Assembly: GCA_902797495.1 (NCBI GenBank)
Contig: CADBTH010000228.1
Span: 1 to 15,839, forward strand
Length of the DNA stretch: 15,839 nt
From: an uncultured Ruminococcus sp.
GTDB lineage: Bacteria > Bacillota > Clostridia > Oscillospirales > CAG-272
Reading direction: 5' to 3'
The position numbers and the translations under genes are program-made. The notes beneath the pieces were generated by a model. That model was not told where the DNA came from, searched no databases, and worked only from the letters and a program-made list of their open reading frames with translations. Of the stretch, positions 1-6,974 are shown piece by piece. Numbering within the stretch: position 1 is the first letter of the stretch; every line of letters starts with the position of its first letter.

Positions 1-534
1 AAAACAACGATCATAGGAAGGCAAATGAACGTCTATGACGAAACGAAGGAGCTTATCGAGAAGAAGCTTGCGAAATTCGATAAGTATTTCAGAGGAGAAC
101 CCTAAGCCTTCGTCACGCTGAGAAAGGTTCGTGAGAGCGACCGCATGGAGGTCACGATCTCCTGCAACGGAACGCTGTTCCGCGCCGAAAAAACGAGCCC
201 CACCTTCCGCATCGCCCTTGACGAGTGCATCGACTCCATCGAGAGACAGCTCAGGAAAAACAAGACGAGACTGCAGAAAAAGTTGCGCGAAAAGATCAAT
301 TATCCGGCTGACGAGGCGCCCGCCGACGAATACTTCGGCGAGGAGAACGAGTTCAAGATCAGGACGAAGAGCTTCCCTCTGAAACCGATGACTGCGGAAG
401 AGGCTATCCTTCAGATGAATCTGCTCGATCACAACTTCTACGTCTACAAGGACGAGCAGACGGGCGAGACGAACGTCGTCTACAAGCGCGAAGCCGGAAG
501 CTACGGACTTATCGTTCCGGAGAGCTCAAAATAA
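1..534 (+). pseudogene. hpf: Ribosome hibernation promoting factor (long form), 5'-partial and interrupted by an in-frame stop
   Basis: Long HPF binds the 30S subunit and pairs ribosomes into inactive 100S dimers in stationary phase. Reading frame 1 from the first base gives an HPF N-terminus (KTTIIGRQMNVYDETKELI), so the start codon lies only a codon or two outside the window. The ribosome-binding domain continues through AFVTLRKV and the helix DECIDSIERQLRKNK. From about codon 117 the C-terminal dimerisation domain is complete (SFPLKPMTAEEAILQMNLLD, then NFYVYKDEQTG). Total length of about 178 codons is normal for long HPF. Codon 35 (103-105) is TAA within the first domain, exactly where homologues have a residue between GEP and AFVTL. 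The frame is intact on both sides, so one base change explains it. The first ATG after the stop (145) lacks a good Shine-Dalgarno and would give a protein without the first strand and helix. A sequencing or assembly error is the main alternative to a real nonsense mutation. Confidence 0.85.
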
Positions 535-583
535 AATGAAATTTATCTCCCGTGCGGTGGGTGACGTACCGACGGGACGATCG

Positions 584-619
584 GTCTGCGGCGCAGCGAG
601 CGCGCCGCAGACTTTTTTT
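584..619 (+). terminator. Intrinsic terminator after hpf
   Basis: A perfect 11-bp inverted repeat (GTCTGCGGCGC at 584-594, its complement at 602-612) encloses a 7-nt loop and is followed at once by seven T residues (613-619). It lies 50 bases after the hpf stop. A smaller imperfect hairpin (about 549-576, one bulged G) precedes it. Confidence 0.93.
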
Positions 620-632
620 GTTTTTCAGACGA

Positions 633-661
633 TTGACAACGGCGCTCCTCCCTGCTATAAT
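633..661 (+). promoter_or_regulatory. Consensus housekeeping promoter for the lipoprotein cyclophilin
   Basis: TTGACA (633-638), a 17-base spacer and TATAAT (656-661), with an extended -10 TGC just before the -10 box. Both hexamers match the sigma-A consensus exactly. It sits directly after the hpf terminator and 39 bases before the ATG at 701, whose ribosome site is AAAGGA (685-690). Confidence 0.9.
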
Positions 662-700
662 CTTATATAATAAAAGGTATTCTGAAAGGAAGATACGAAA

Positions 701-1357
701 ATGAAAAAGATCCTTACCCTTATATTAGCCGCAGTCATGCTTCTCTCGTTCGCCGCGTGCGATCCGATCGAGATCAACCCGGACGCGAACAACAATTCAA
801 ACTCAAATAACAACACGCCGACCGAAGAATCTCTCGACGGCCCGAAGGTCGACGATCCGTACGCTAACACGGTCGATATAAAGATCGACGTCAAGGACTT
901 CGGCGTGATGACTCTCGAGCTCTACCCCGATCTCGCGCCGATAACGGTCGAGAATTTCCTTTCCTACGTCGACGAGAACTATTTCGAAGGTCTTGAATTC
1001 CATCGCGTTATGAAGGGCTTCATGATCCAGGGCGGCGACGGACACGGCGGAGAGCACGCCGCTATCAAAGGCGAGTTCAAAGAGAACGGATACGACAACC
1101 CTCTGTCTCATCAGTTCGGAGTCATTTCCATGGCGAGAACGAGTCAGAGCATGGATTCCGCGACGAGTCAGTTCTTCATCTGCAACGCGGACGCTTCCGC
1201 AAGCCTTGACGGCAAATACGCCGCTTTCGGCAAGCTGACTGGCGGCGAGGACGTTCTGAAAGCGATATCGGACGTCGAAGTGACGGTGAACGAATGGGGC
1301 GAGCAGTCAAAGCCGGTGACCCCGATCATCATCAACAGCATAACGAGAGCAGACTGA
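701..1357 (+). CDS. Lipoprotein cyclophilin-type peptidyl-prolyl cis-trans isomerase
   Basis: Cyclophilins speed cis-trans isomerisation of prolyl bonds. This one should fold proteins on the outer face of the membrane. It has a 19-residue signal peptide ending in a lipobox-like SFAAC (Cys20; Phe at -3 is slightly unusual), then an Asn/Ser/Thr-rich low-complexity linker (about residues 24-50), then one cyclophilin domain. Family motifs are clear: APITVENFL, FHRVMKGFMIQGGD with the catalytic Arg, GVISMAR, SQFFICNAD and LDGKYAAFGKL. At 218 residues it is the usual size for a secreted bacterial cyclophilin. The start has AAAGGA ten bases upstream. It is a single-gene unit with its own promoter and a terminator shared with the convergent paralogue. 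The two domains are clearly related in sequence, so a local duplication followed by gain or loss of the export signal is likely. The family assignment is firm; client proteins are unknown. Confidence 0.95.
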   Translation: MKKILTLILAAVMLLSFAACDPIEINPDANNNSNSNNNTPTEESLDGPKVDDPYANTVDIKIDVKDFGVMTLELYPDLAPITVENFLSYVDENYFEGLEFHRVMKGFMIQGGDGHGGEHAAIKGEFKENGYDNPLSHQFGVISMARTSQSMDSATSQFFICNADASASLDGKYAAFGKLTGGEDVLKAISDVEVTVNEWGEQSKPVTPIIINSITRAD

Positions 1358-1377
1358 ATAGACAGAAAACAAAATTG

Positions 1378-1406
1378 CCGGGGAGCAAAACTCCCCGGTG
1401 TTTTTT
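1378..1406. terminator. Bidirectional terminator between the two cyclophilin genes
   Basis: CCGGGGAG (1378-1385), loop CAAAA, CTCCCCGG (1391-1398), then TG and six T. The A-rich run upstream (about 1365-1374) gives a U tract for minus-strand transcripts as well. The T tract overlaps the TAA stop of the minus-strand gene (1405-1407), so the intergenic space is minimal. Confidence 0.9.
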
Positions 1407-1896
1407 ATTCTTCGATCCAGACTCTCTTCATTACGACCGGCTCGAGCGGCGTCGTTCTCTCTCCCGACATACCGTAGGTGACCGGAACGTCGGCGATCGC
1501 GTCGAGGACGTCGTATCCGTCCGTCAGCTTTCCGAACGCCGCGTAGTCTCCGTCGAGGAAAGAGGCGTCCGCGTGGCAGATGAAGAACTGACACGTCGCC
1601 GAGTCTTTGACGTTCGTTCTCGCCATCGAGATGACGCCGCGCTCGTGTGAGACGTCGTTTGCGACTCCGTTCGATCTGAACTCACCCTTTATGGGCTTCT
1701 GTTTCCCGTCGCCCATACCCGTACCCGTCGGGTCTCCGCCCTGGATCATGAATCCTCTGTATATGCGGTGGAAGGTCAGACCGTCGTAAAAGCCGTCCTT
1801 CACGTACTTCAGAAAGTTTTCGACCGTTATCGGCGCCGCCTCCGGGTACATCTCGAGCGTCATGACTCCGAATCCTTCAACTTCGATTTTTACCAT
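1405..1896 (-). CDS. Cytosolic cyclophilin-type peptidyl-prolyl cis-trans isomerase
   Basis: A 163-residue, single-domain cyclophilin with no signal peptide, so it should act in the cytoplasm. The motifs are APITVENFL, FHRIYRGFMIQGGDPTGTG (catalytic Arg and the Gln-Gly-Gly-Asp loop), GVISMARTN, CQFFICHAD and LDGDYAAFGKL. The start chosen is ATG at 1896: AGGAGA lies six bases upstream (1908-1903), whereas the longer TTG start at 1911 would overlap that ribosome site. It is convergent with, and paralogous to, the lipoprotein cyclophilin. It is transcribed alone from a consensus promoter at 1930-1958. It is about as long as small PpiB-type enzymes, but I do not assign the symbol because several cyclophilin paralogues are usual in this group. 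Confidence 0.95.
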   Translation of the reverse strand: MVKIEVEGFGVMTLEMYPEAAPITVENFLKYVKDGFYDGLTFHRIYRGFMIQGGDPTGTGMGDGKQKPIKGEFRSNGVANDVSHERGVISMARTNVKDSATCQFFICHADASFLDGDYAAFGKLTDGYDVLDAIADVPVTYGMSGERTTPLEPVVMKRVWIEE

Positions 1897-1929
1897 ATCG
1901 CATCTCCTCAAAATAGTTTTTACAAAAGA

Positions 1930-1958
1930 ATTTTACCAAATAATCCTCGCTTTGTCAA
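1930..1958 (-). promoter_or_regulatory. Promoter of the cytosolic cyclophilin gene
   Basis: On the minus strand, TTGACA (1958-1953), a 17-base spacer and TAAAAT (1935-1930). It lies about 34 bases before the ATG at 1896. Confidence 0.85.
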
Positions 1959-2034
1959 TCGGAGTTTTCGCCGCTCTGTATTAGACGCGCTCCCCGGCGG
2001 CATAATATTGTATAAAACGGACGGGGGTGAGGTC

Positions 2035-3111
2035 GTGGACGAGGCGAAGCTGAAACGGGCGGTGCTGACGGGGGCAGCGGCGTTCTTTGCGTGTCTTTCG
2101 GTGTGGCTCGTCGGAAAATATCTCGTCGTCTGCCTTGCGCCGTTCATCATCGCGTATCTCGTATCCCTCGCGGTGAGACCCGCCGCGTCCTTCATCTCGC
2201 GCCGCTTCGGGGTCGGCAGGCGATTCGTCTCCGCGTTTATCGTCATGATCTTTATCGCGGCGATCTTTCTCGTCCTGTCGTGGTTCGTCTCCGTCCTCGT
2301 GAAGGAAGCGGAGGAGGTCGCCTCACAGATAGTGAAAAGCCTCTCGTCCGAGGACAATTTTCTGAAAAGGACGGTAGACGGGATCGACGAGCTGAAGGAG
2401 AAGGTCCCTTTTCTGTCCTATCTGTTCGCGGACGGCGAGAGCGCGTACGGCGCGCTGTCGTCCTTTCTCAAGGACTCTCTCTCCGGCGTCGCCTCTTTCG
2501 CGGCGAGCGCGGCGACGGCGGTCATAGGCAAACTGCCGGGGCTGATCTTCGCCGTCGTCTCGACCGTCGTCGCGACCTTTTACATCTGCACCGACAAGGG
2601 CGCGTTGGCGCGGGAGGGCGAGTCGTTCTTCGGCGGCAGGACGCGCGCTATCTCCGGATTCAGGCGAAGGATCAACCGCGCCTTATCCCTCTACCTCAAG
2701 GGATACTTTATCATGATGCTCATCACCTTCTCCGAGCTCTTTCTCGGCTTCGTGATACTAAGGATCGAAAACGCTCTGCTCATAGCGTTCGTCGTTGCGC
2801 TGATAGACCTTCTCCCCGTTCTCGGCTCGGGAGCCGTACTCGTTCCGTGGGCGCTGATCGAACTTTTCGCCGCGGGCAACACGGCGCGCGGCGCGGGACT
2901 GCTGATCCTCGTCGCGGCGATGTATCTGATAAGGCAGTTCGCCGAGCCGCGAGTGATCGGCAAGATGATCGGAGTCCATCCGCTCCTCTCCCTCGCCGCC
3001 GCGTACGTGGGATTCGTCACGTTCGGTTTCGCCGGAGTGATACTGTTTCCCGTCGCGCTCTGCCTCGCAAAAGGTATTGCCGCAGACAAAAATATCCCCG
3101 GAGACGTATGA
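2035..3111 (+). CDS. ytvI: AI-2E/PerM-family permease, YtvI-like sporulation membrane protein
   Basis: A polytopic membrane protein of the UPF0118/AI-2E transporter family. In spore formers the YtvI branch is linked to sporulation, with no known substrate. The GTG start at 2035 gives 358 residues, close to the usual 350-370, and follows a GGGGGTGA ribosome site. An in-frame TTG at 2008 is possible but less well supported. About seven or eight membrane segments are visible, with a soluble region (about residues 85-150) after the second pair. The C-terminal hallmark is present: DLLPVLGSGAVLVPWALIEL, then RQFAEPRVIGKMIGVHPLL, the motif that marks the YtvI group rather than TqsA. Transcribed alone. 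No convincing sigma-A promoter is seen in the 138 bases shared with the divergent cyclophilin gene. Family confident; the sporulation role is by homology only. Confidence 0.85.
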   Translation: MDEAKLKRAVLTGAAAFFACLSVWLVGKYLVVCLAPFIIAYLVSLAVRPAASFISRRFGVGRRFVSAFIVMIFIAAIFLVLSWFVSVLVKEAEEVASQIVKSLSSEDNFLKRTVDGIDELKEKVPFLSYLFADGESAYGALSSFLKDSLSGVASFAASAATAVIGKLPGLIFAVVSTVVATFYICTDKGALAREGESFFGGRTRAISGFRRRINRALSLYLKGYFIMMLITFSELFLGFVILRIENALLIAFVVALIDLLPVLGSGAVLVPWALIELFAAGNTARGAGLLILVAAMYLIRQFAEPRVIGKMIGVHPLLSLAAAYVGFVTFGFAGVILFPVALCLAKGIAADKNIPGDV

Positions 3112-3122
3112 TCTCCGGGGAT
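3094..3122. terminator. Hairpin terminator shared by ytvI and the convergent transporter operon
   Basis: A perfect 11-bp stem (ATCCCCGGAGA at 3094-3104, complement at 3112-3122) with a 7-nt loop that contains the ytvI TGA stop (3109-3111). The plus-strand tail ATTTATAC is a weak U tract. Read on the minus strand the tail is ATATTTTTG, so it works better as the end of the nup operon. Confidence 0.8.
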
Positions 3123-3160
3123 TTATACATTTGCATAACTATTGTTTTACATTTGCCAAA

Positions 3161-4159
3161 CTATCTGTCTTCTCTGAAGTAGTTCAAACCGAGGCTCGCC
3201 GGCGGCTGATTCTCGCGCTTCTTGCGCGCGCTGGTGATGATAAGGACTATGACGGTGACGATATAGGGCACCATCTTAAAGAGCTTATCGTAGCCGTGCG
3301 GGAACTTGATGTTGAGGTCGAGCGCGGGGATCAGGTCGTACAGATTGAGGAGCAGACCGAAGAGGATCGAGCCGAATATCGCGAGGTTCGGTCTCCACAT
3401 AGCGAAGATGACGAGCGCGATCGCGAGCCAGCCGAGAGGCCCGATATTGTCGTTCGACCAGCCGTTCTTGTCGATGCAGTAGAAGAGTCCGCCGAGACCC
3501 GCTATCATACTGCCGACGCAGGTGGAAACGTACTTGTAGCGGTTGACGTTGATGCCCGCGGCGTCTGCAGTCGCCGGGTTTTCTCCGACCGCTCTGAGGT
3601 GGAGCCCGACTCTCGTGCGCTTAAGGATATACGCGCAGACGACGGCGATGATGATGCCGAGATAGACGAGGAATCTGTACGAGAAGAAGAGCTGACCGAA
3701 GGCGCCGAGCTTCTTTGCGAACGGGAGCGTCGCTTTGAACAGTTTACTCGTCTCATCGATCCTGACGGAGGTGAGAGAACTGTGGGAAAGCTTGATAATG
3801 GACGCGCCGAAGAAGTTGCCGATGCCGATGCCGAAAGTCGTGAGCGCAAGGCCCGTCACGTTCTGATTCGCTCTGAGAGTAACCGTCAGGAAGCAGTAGA
3901 TCAGTCCCATGACGAGCGAACCGAGGAGAGTTGCGAGGAGCGGGAGGAGGATCATGAGGAATTTGCTTCTGCCCTCGACCTGCTGATAGAAGAACGCGGT
4001 GACGACTCCGCTGATACCGCCGACTGCCATGATGCCCGGGATACCGAGGTTCAGGTGTCCCGACTTTTCCGTCATGATCTCGCCGGTAGATCCGAAGAGG
4101 ACGGGCATACCGTTGTTGACGGCGTTTGCAAGAATGTAGAGTATCTTATCTATAATCAT
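3161..4159 (-). CDS. nupQ: Nucleoside ABC transporter permease, NupQ type
   Basis: One of two permeases of the BmpA-type importer for nucleosides (B. subtilis NupNOPQ, which imports guanosine, is the named relative). The 332-residue protein has about eight to ten membrane segments. Family marks are the N-terminal GMPVLFGSTGEIMTEKSGHL with NLGIPGIM, and the cytoplasmic coupling loop GLHLRAVGENPATADAAGIN, which contacts the ATPase. The C-terminal tail is basic and cytoplasmic. It is the last gene of the operon. Its ATG overlaps the stop of the upstream permease by 4 bp (ATGA), implying translational coupling, and transcription ends at the hairpin at 3094-3122. Substrate assignment rests on the family and on the riboswitch at the head of the operon. 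Confidence 0.93.
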   Translation of the reverse strand: MIIDKILYILANAVNNGMPVLFGSTGEIMTEKSGHLNLGIPGIMAVGGISGVVTAFFYQQVEGRSKFLMILLPLLATLLGSLVMGLIYCFLTVTLRANQNVTGLALTTFGIGIGNFFGASIIKLSHSSLTSVRIDETSKLFKATLPFAKKLGAFGQLFFSYRFLVYLGIIIAVVCAYILKRTRVGLHLRAVGENPATADAAGINVNRYKYVSTCVGSMIAGLGGLFYCIDKNGWSNDNIGPLGWLAIALVIFAMWRPNLAIFGSILFGLLLNLYDLIPALDLNIKFPHGYDKLFKMVPYIVTVIVLIITSARKKRENQPPASLGLNYFREDR

Positions 4160-5295
4160 TGCTTCAGCGCCTCCTCTTCTTTATTCTTCGACTTGAATTT
4201 GATCTTGTAATTGATAAAGAATTCGCATCCGATGATGAACAGGATGATGATTCCTATAACGATGCTCGAGAAGTTGTCGTCGAGCTGAAGGTTCTTGGAG
4301 GATGCGACCTGTATCGCGCCCTTCTCCATGAATACGATCAGGAACGACGTGAGTATCATATAGAAGGGATTGAAGTGAGCCATCCACGAGACGATGATCG
4401 CCGTGAATCCGCGCCCTCCCTCGACTTCGGTCGTCATCGTGTGATGAACGCCCGAGACGAGAAGGAATCCCGCAAGACCGCATATCGCGCCGGAAAGAAT
4501 GACCGTGCGGATGACTACGCTCTTTACGTTGATGCCGATGTATCTCGCCGTGTTCTCGCTCTCGCCGACGACGGAGAGCTCGTAACCGTGCTTGGAATAC
4601 TTGAGGTAGATGAACGATACGACCGTCAGTACGGCGACCGTAAGAACGATCAGCAGGAATTTGTTCCCGCCGATCTCCGGGAGCCAGCCGACCTTGCTCT
4701 TTCTGTTGATAAGACCGATGACGTCGTTGCCGCTGTTCTTCGACCATCTGAAGCAGAAGAACGCAACGAGGTTGATGGCGATGTAGTTCATCATCAGAGT
4801 GAAGAGCGTCTCGTTAGTGTTGAGGTACGCCTTGAATATGCTGGGGATGACCGCCCAGACGGCGCCCGCGAGGATCGCGCACAGGATCATCACCACGAAA
4901 AGGAGCGGCGTCGGCAGCTTATCCGTGAAATAGCGCAGGCACGCCGTCGTCGCAAGGACTCCTGCGAGCACCTGTCCCTGCGCGCCGATATTCCAGAATC
5001 GCATCTTGAACGCCGGCGTTACCGCGAGAGCTACGAGCAGAAGAAGCGCCGTGTCCTGAAGAAGGTTCCACGTTCTCGTGCTGTTTCCGACTGCTCCGTC
5101 GAGCATAGCCTTGTACATTTCGAGCGGATTCTGTCCGGTCATGACGAGCGTGATGACGGCGACGACCATCAGAGCCGCAATGACGGCGGCGATCCTGATG
5201 AGCCACGCCTTCCACCACACTATCCCGCTCTTTTTTACTATATGGAAAAGGGGCTCGCGCGTTTTCTTTTCTTTTGCCGCTGCAGTTTTATTCAT
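4156..5295 (-). CDS. nupP: Nucleoside ABC transporter permease, NupP type
   Basis: The second, larger permease (379 residues) of the nucleoside importer. A basic N-terminal cytoplasmic stretch of about 28 residues precedes the first membrane helix. Diagnostic motifs are FKMRFWNIGAQGQ, LNTNETLFTLMMNYIA, and the coupling loop ELSVVGESENTARYIGIN, parallel to that in NupQ. A Lys/Glu-rich C-terminal tail follows the last helix. The start at 5295 lies inside the end of the ATPase gene (8-bp overlap), and the end overlaps nupQ by 4 bp, so ATPase and permeases are tightly coupled. It should form a heterodimeric channel with NupQ. Confidence 0.93.
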   Translation of the reverse strand: MNKTAAAKEKKTREPLFHIVKKSGIVWWKAWLIRIAAVIAALMVVAVITLVMTGQNPLEMYKAMLDGAVGNSTRTWNLLQDTALLLLVALAVTPAFKMRFWNIGAQGQVLAGVLATTACLRYFTDKLPTPLLFVVMILCAILAGAVWAVIPSIFKAYLNTNETLFTLMMNYIAINLVAFFCFRWSKNSGNDVIGLINRKSKVGWLPEIGGNKFLLIVLTVAVLTVVSFIYLKYSKHGYELSVVGESENTARYIGINVKSVVIRTVILSGAICGLAGFLLVSGVHHTMTTEVEGGRGFTAIIVSWMAHFNPFYMILTSFLIVFMEKGAIQVASSKNLQLDDNFSSIVIGIIILFIIGCEFFINYKIKFKSKNKEEEALKQ

Positions 5296-6835
5296 TATTC
5301 GCCCCTCCCTCTTCGTTTTCTGCGGAAGATTTGGTCATGAGAAGACCGATCTCCTCTTTCGTCGCCGTTCTCGCGTTGACGAGACCCGTCACTTTGCCCG
5401 AGCCGATGACGAGTATCCTGTCGCAAAGCTCAAGCAGAACGTCGAGGTCTTCTCCGACGAATATTACCGCGACTCCGTTTTCCTTCTGCTGGTTGAGCAG
5501 ATTGTATATCATATAAGACGAGTTGATGTCGAGTCCGCGCACCGGGTACGCCGCCATGAGTACCGTGGGGGTCGAGGCGATCTCGCGCCCTACGAGCACC
5601 TTCTGCACGTTGCCTCCCGAAAGGCGTCTGACGGGTGTCGACGCGCTGGGTGTGACGACCTCGAGACTCTTTATTATCTCGTTCGCGAGGTCTCTCGGCT
5701 CCTTTCTCTGCAAGAACGCCGATTTACCTTTTCTGTAGCTTCGGAGCATCATGTTGTCGATGATGTCCATGTTTCCGACGAGTCCCATGCCAAGTCTGTC
5801 CTCGGGTACGAACGACAGCCTTACTCCGAGCTGACGGATCTGCATCGGCGTCTTGTCGCGCAGATTTTCCACCTTGCCTGTCTTCGGGTCGTTATATACT
5901 ATCTCGCCCGACTGTACGTGCTGAAGTCCCGCTATCGCTTCGAGCAGCTCGCGCTGACCGCTTCCCGCGATACCCGCGATACCGAGTATTTCTCCGCTTC
6001 TCGCGGTGAACGTGACGTCGTCGAGCACCTTCGCGCCTTCGCGGTTCACGCAGTCGAGATCCTTTATCACAAGTCTGTCCTCGGGATCCTTCGGCTCGGC
6101 GCGGTCGATGTTCAGAGCGACCTTCTTGCCGACCATCGCCTCTGTCAGAGACGCTTCCGTCGCGTCCTTCGTCTCGAGCGTACAGATGTATTCGCCCTTT
6201 CTCAGCACCGCGACTCTGTCGGACAGAGAGAGCACCTCGTGGAGCTTGTGAGTTATGATGACTATCGCCTTTCCGTCGTCGCGCATACGTCTGAGTATCG
6301 CGAAGAGCTTCGAGGTCTCCTGAGGGGTCAGGACGGCGGTGGGCTCGTCGAGGATGAGGATATCAGCCCCGCGGTAAAGCACCTTGATGATCTCGACCGT
6401 CTGCTTTTCGGAGACGGACATCTCGTATATCTTCTTTGCCGGATCTATCTCAAATCCGTACTGGGAAGCGATCCTGCTGACCTCGGCGGACGCTTCTTTA
6501 AGGTTGTATTTTCCCTTGAGCCCGAGCACGATGTTCTCCGCGGCGCTGAGCACGTCCACCAGCTTGAAGTGCTGATGTATCATACCGACGCCGTAGTCGA
6601 ACGAATCCTTCGGGGACTTTATGACGACCTCTTCCCCGTCGATGAGGATGTGTCCGCTGTCCGGGAAATAGATGCCGGAAATCATATTCATGAGAGTCGT
6701 CTTTCCGCTTCCGTTCTCTCCGAGTATCGCTAAGATCTCGCCGCGGTTGACGCTCAGACTGACGTTGTGGTTTGCAACGATCTTGCCGAAAGTTTTGGTT
6801 ATGTTTTTCAGCTCGATTGCGGGGATCCGATCCAT
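5288..6835 (-). CDS. nupO: Nucleoside ABC transporter ATP-binding protein, NupO type (two fused ATPase domains)
   Basis: A 515-residue cytoplasmic protein with two ABC domains in tandem, the architecture of ribose- and nucleoside-type importers. Domain 1 (about residues 7-235) has Walker A GENGSGKT (39-46), Q-loop HQHFKLV (about 87-93), an atypical signature VSEKQ (about 141-145), Walker B ILILDEPTA (about 159-167) and the switch His in IITHKLHEV. Domain 2 (about 260-500) has a degenerate Walker A (GIAGSGQRELL), the signature LSGGNVQK and VLMAAYPVRGLD in place of Walker B with no catalytic Glu. This is normal for the family, where only one site hydrolyses ATP well. The ATG has AAAGGA ten bases upstream. 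The gene follows bmpA after a 139-base gap with two strong hairpins and overlaps nupP by 8 bp. Confidence 0.95.
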   Translation of the reverse strand: MDRIPAIELKNITKTFGKIVANHNVSLSVNRGEILAILGENGSGKTTLMNMISGIYFPDSGHILIDGEEVVIKSPKDSFDYGVGMIHQHFKLVDVLSAAENIVLGLKGKYNLKEASAEVSRIASQYGFEIDPAKKIYEMSVSEKQTVEIIKVLYRGADILILDEPTAVLTPQETSKLFAILRRMRDDGKAIVIITHKLHEVLSLSDRVAVLRKGEYICTLETKDATEASLTEAMVGKKVALNIDRAEPKDPEDRLVIKDLDCVNREGAKVLDDVTFTARSGEILGIAGIAGSGQRELLEAIAGLQHVQSGEIVYNDPKTGKVENLRDKTPMQIRQLGVRLSFVPEDRLGMGLVGNMDIIDNMMLRSYRKGKSAFLQRKEPRDLANEIIKSLEVVTPSASTPVRRLSGGNVQKVLVGREIASTPTVLMAAYPVRGLDINSSYMIYNLLNQQKENGVAVIFVGEDLDVLLELCDRILVIGSGKVTGLVNARTATKEEIGLLMTKSSAENEEGGANNE

Positions 6836-6850
6836 GTTTCAATCCTTTCT

Positions 6851-6903
6851 TTTTTACTTTCAAAAAACGGCCTGACGAGCCGGTTGTTTTTTGAAAGTAA
6901 AAA
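6851..6903 (-). terminator. Long intercistronic hairpin just upstream of nupO
   Basis: A perfect 18-bp inverted repeat (6851-6868 and 6886-6903, arms TTTTTACTTTCAAAAAAC and its complement) around a 17-base GC-rich centre. Read on the minus strand, the inner part is a small CGGC/GCCG hairpin followed by TTTTTT, so it can work as a weak terminator. The whole fold would also protect an mRNA end. It ends 15 bases before the nupO ATG, next to its ribosome site. Confidence 0.7.
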
Positions 6904-6922
6904 TACAGAGTATGTCCCGATA

Positions 6923-6962
6923 AAACCGTAAGGCGGAGCAGAAAGTGCTCCGCCTGCGGTTT
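6923..6962 (-). terminator. Strong hairpin directly after bmpA, partial terminator within the operon
   Basis: A 10-bp stem (AGGCGGAGCA at 6931-6940, complement at 6946-6955, 5-nt loop), extended by a further 6 bp (6923-6928 with 6957-6962) across a small internal loop. On the minus strand the tail is CGGTTTTATC. It starts 12 bases after the bmpA stop. Such sites commonly make the binding protein more abundant than the ATPase and permeases; that role is inferred here. Confidence 0.85.
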
Positions 6963-6974
6963 ATCTGGGAATTA

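Noticed and set aside
103..105. Stop-codon recoding (selenocysteine or pyrrolysine) in hpf
   Set aside because: The stop is TAA, not TGA or TAG, and HPF has no such residue.
1952..1983. Plus-strand sigma-A promoter for ytvI using TTGTCA
   Set aside because: That sequence is the reverse of the -35 box of the divergent cyclophilin promoter, and no -10 box lies at a 16-18 base spacing on the plus strand.
1978..2016. Sporulation sigma-E promoter for ytvI (GTATT and CATAATAT)
   Set aside because: The spacing between the two boxes is about 18 bases, too long for sigma-E, and the boxes match poorly. No promoter is assigned.
4159..6733. Long plus-strand open frames (about 390 and 550 codons) opposite the permease and ATPase genes
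   Set aside because: Antisense shadows of GC-rich codons: Arg/Glu/Asp-rich translations with no domain, while the minus strand encodes complete known families with ribosome sites.
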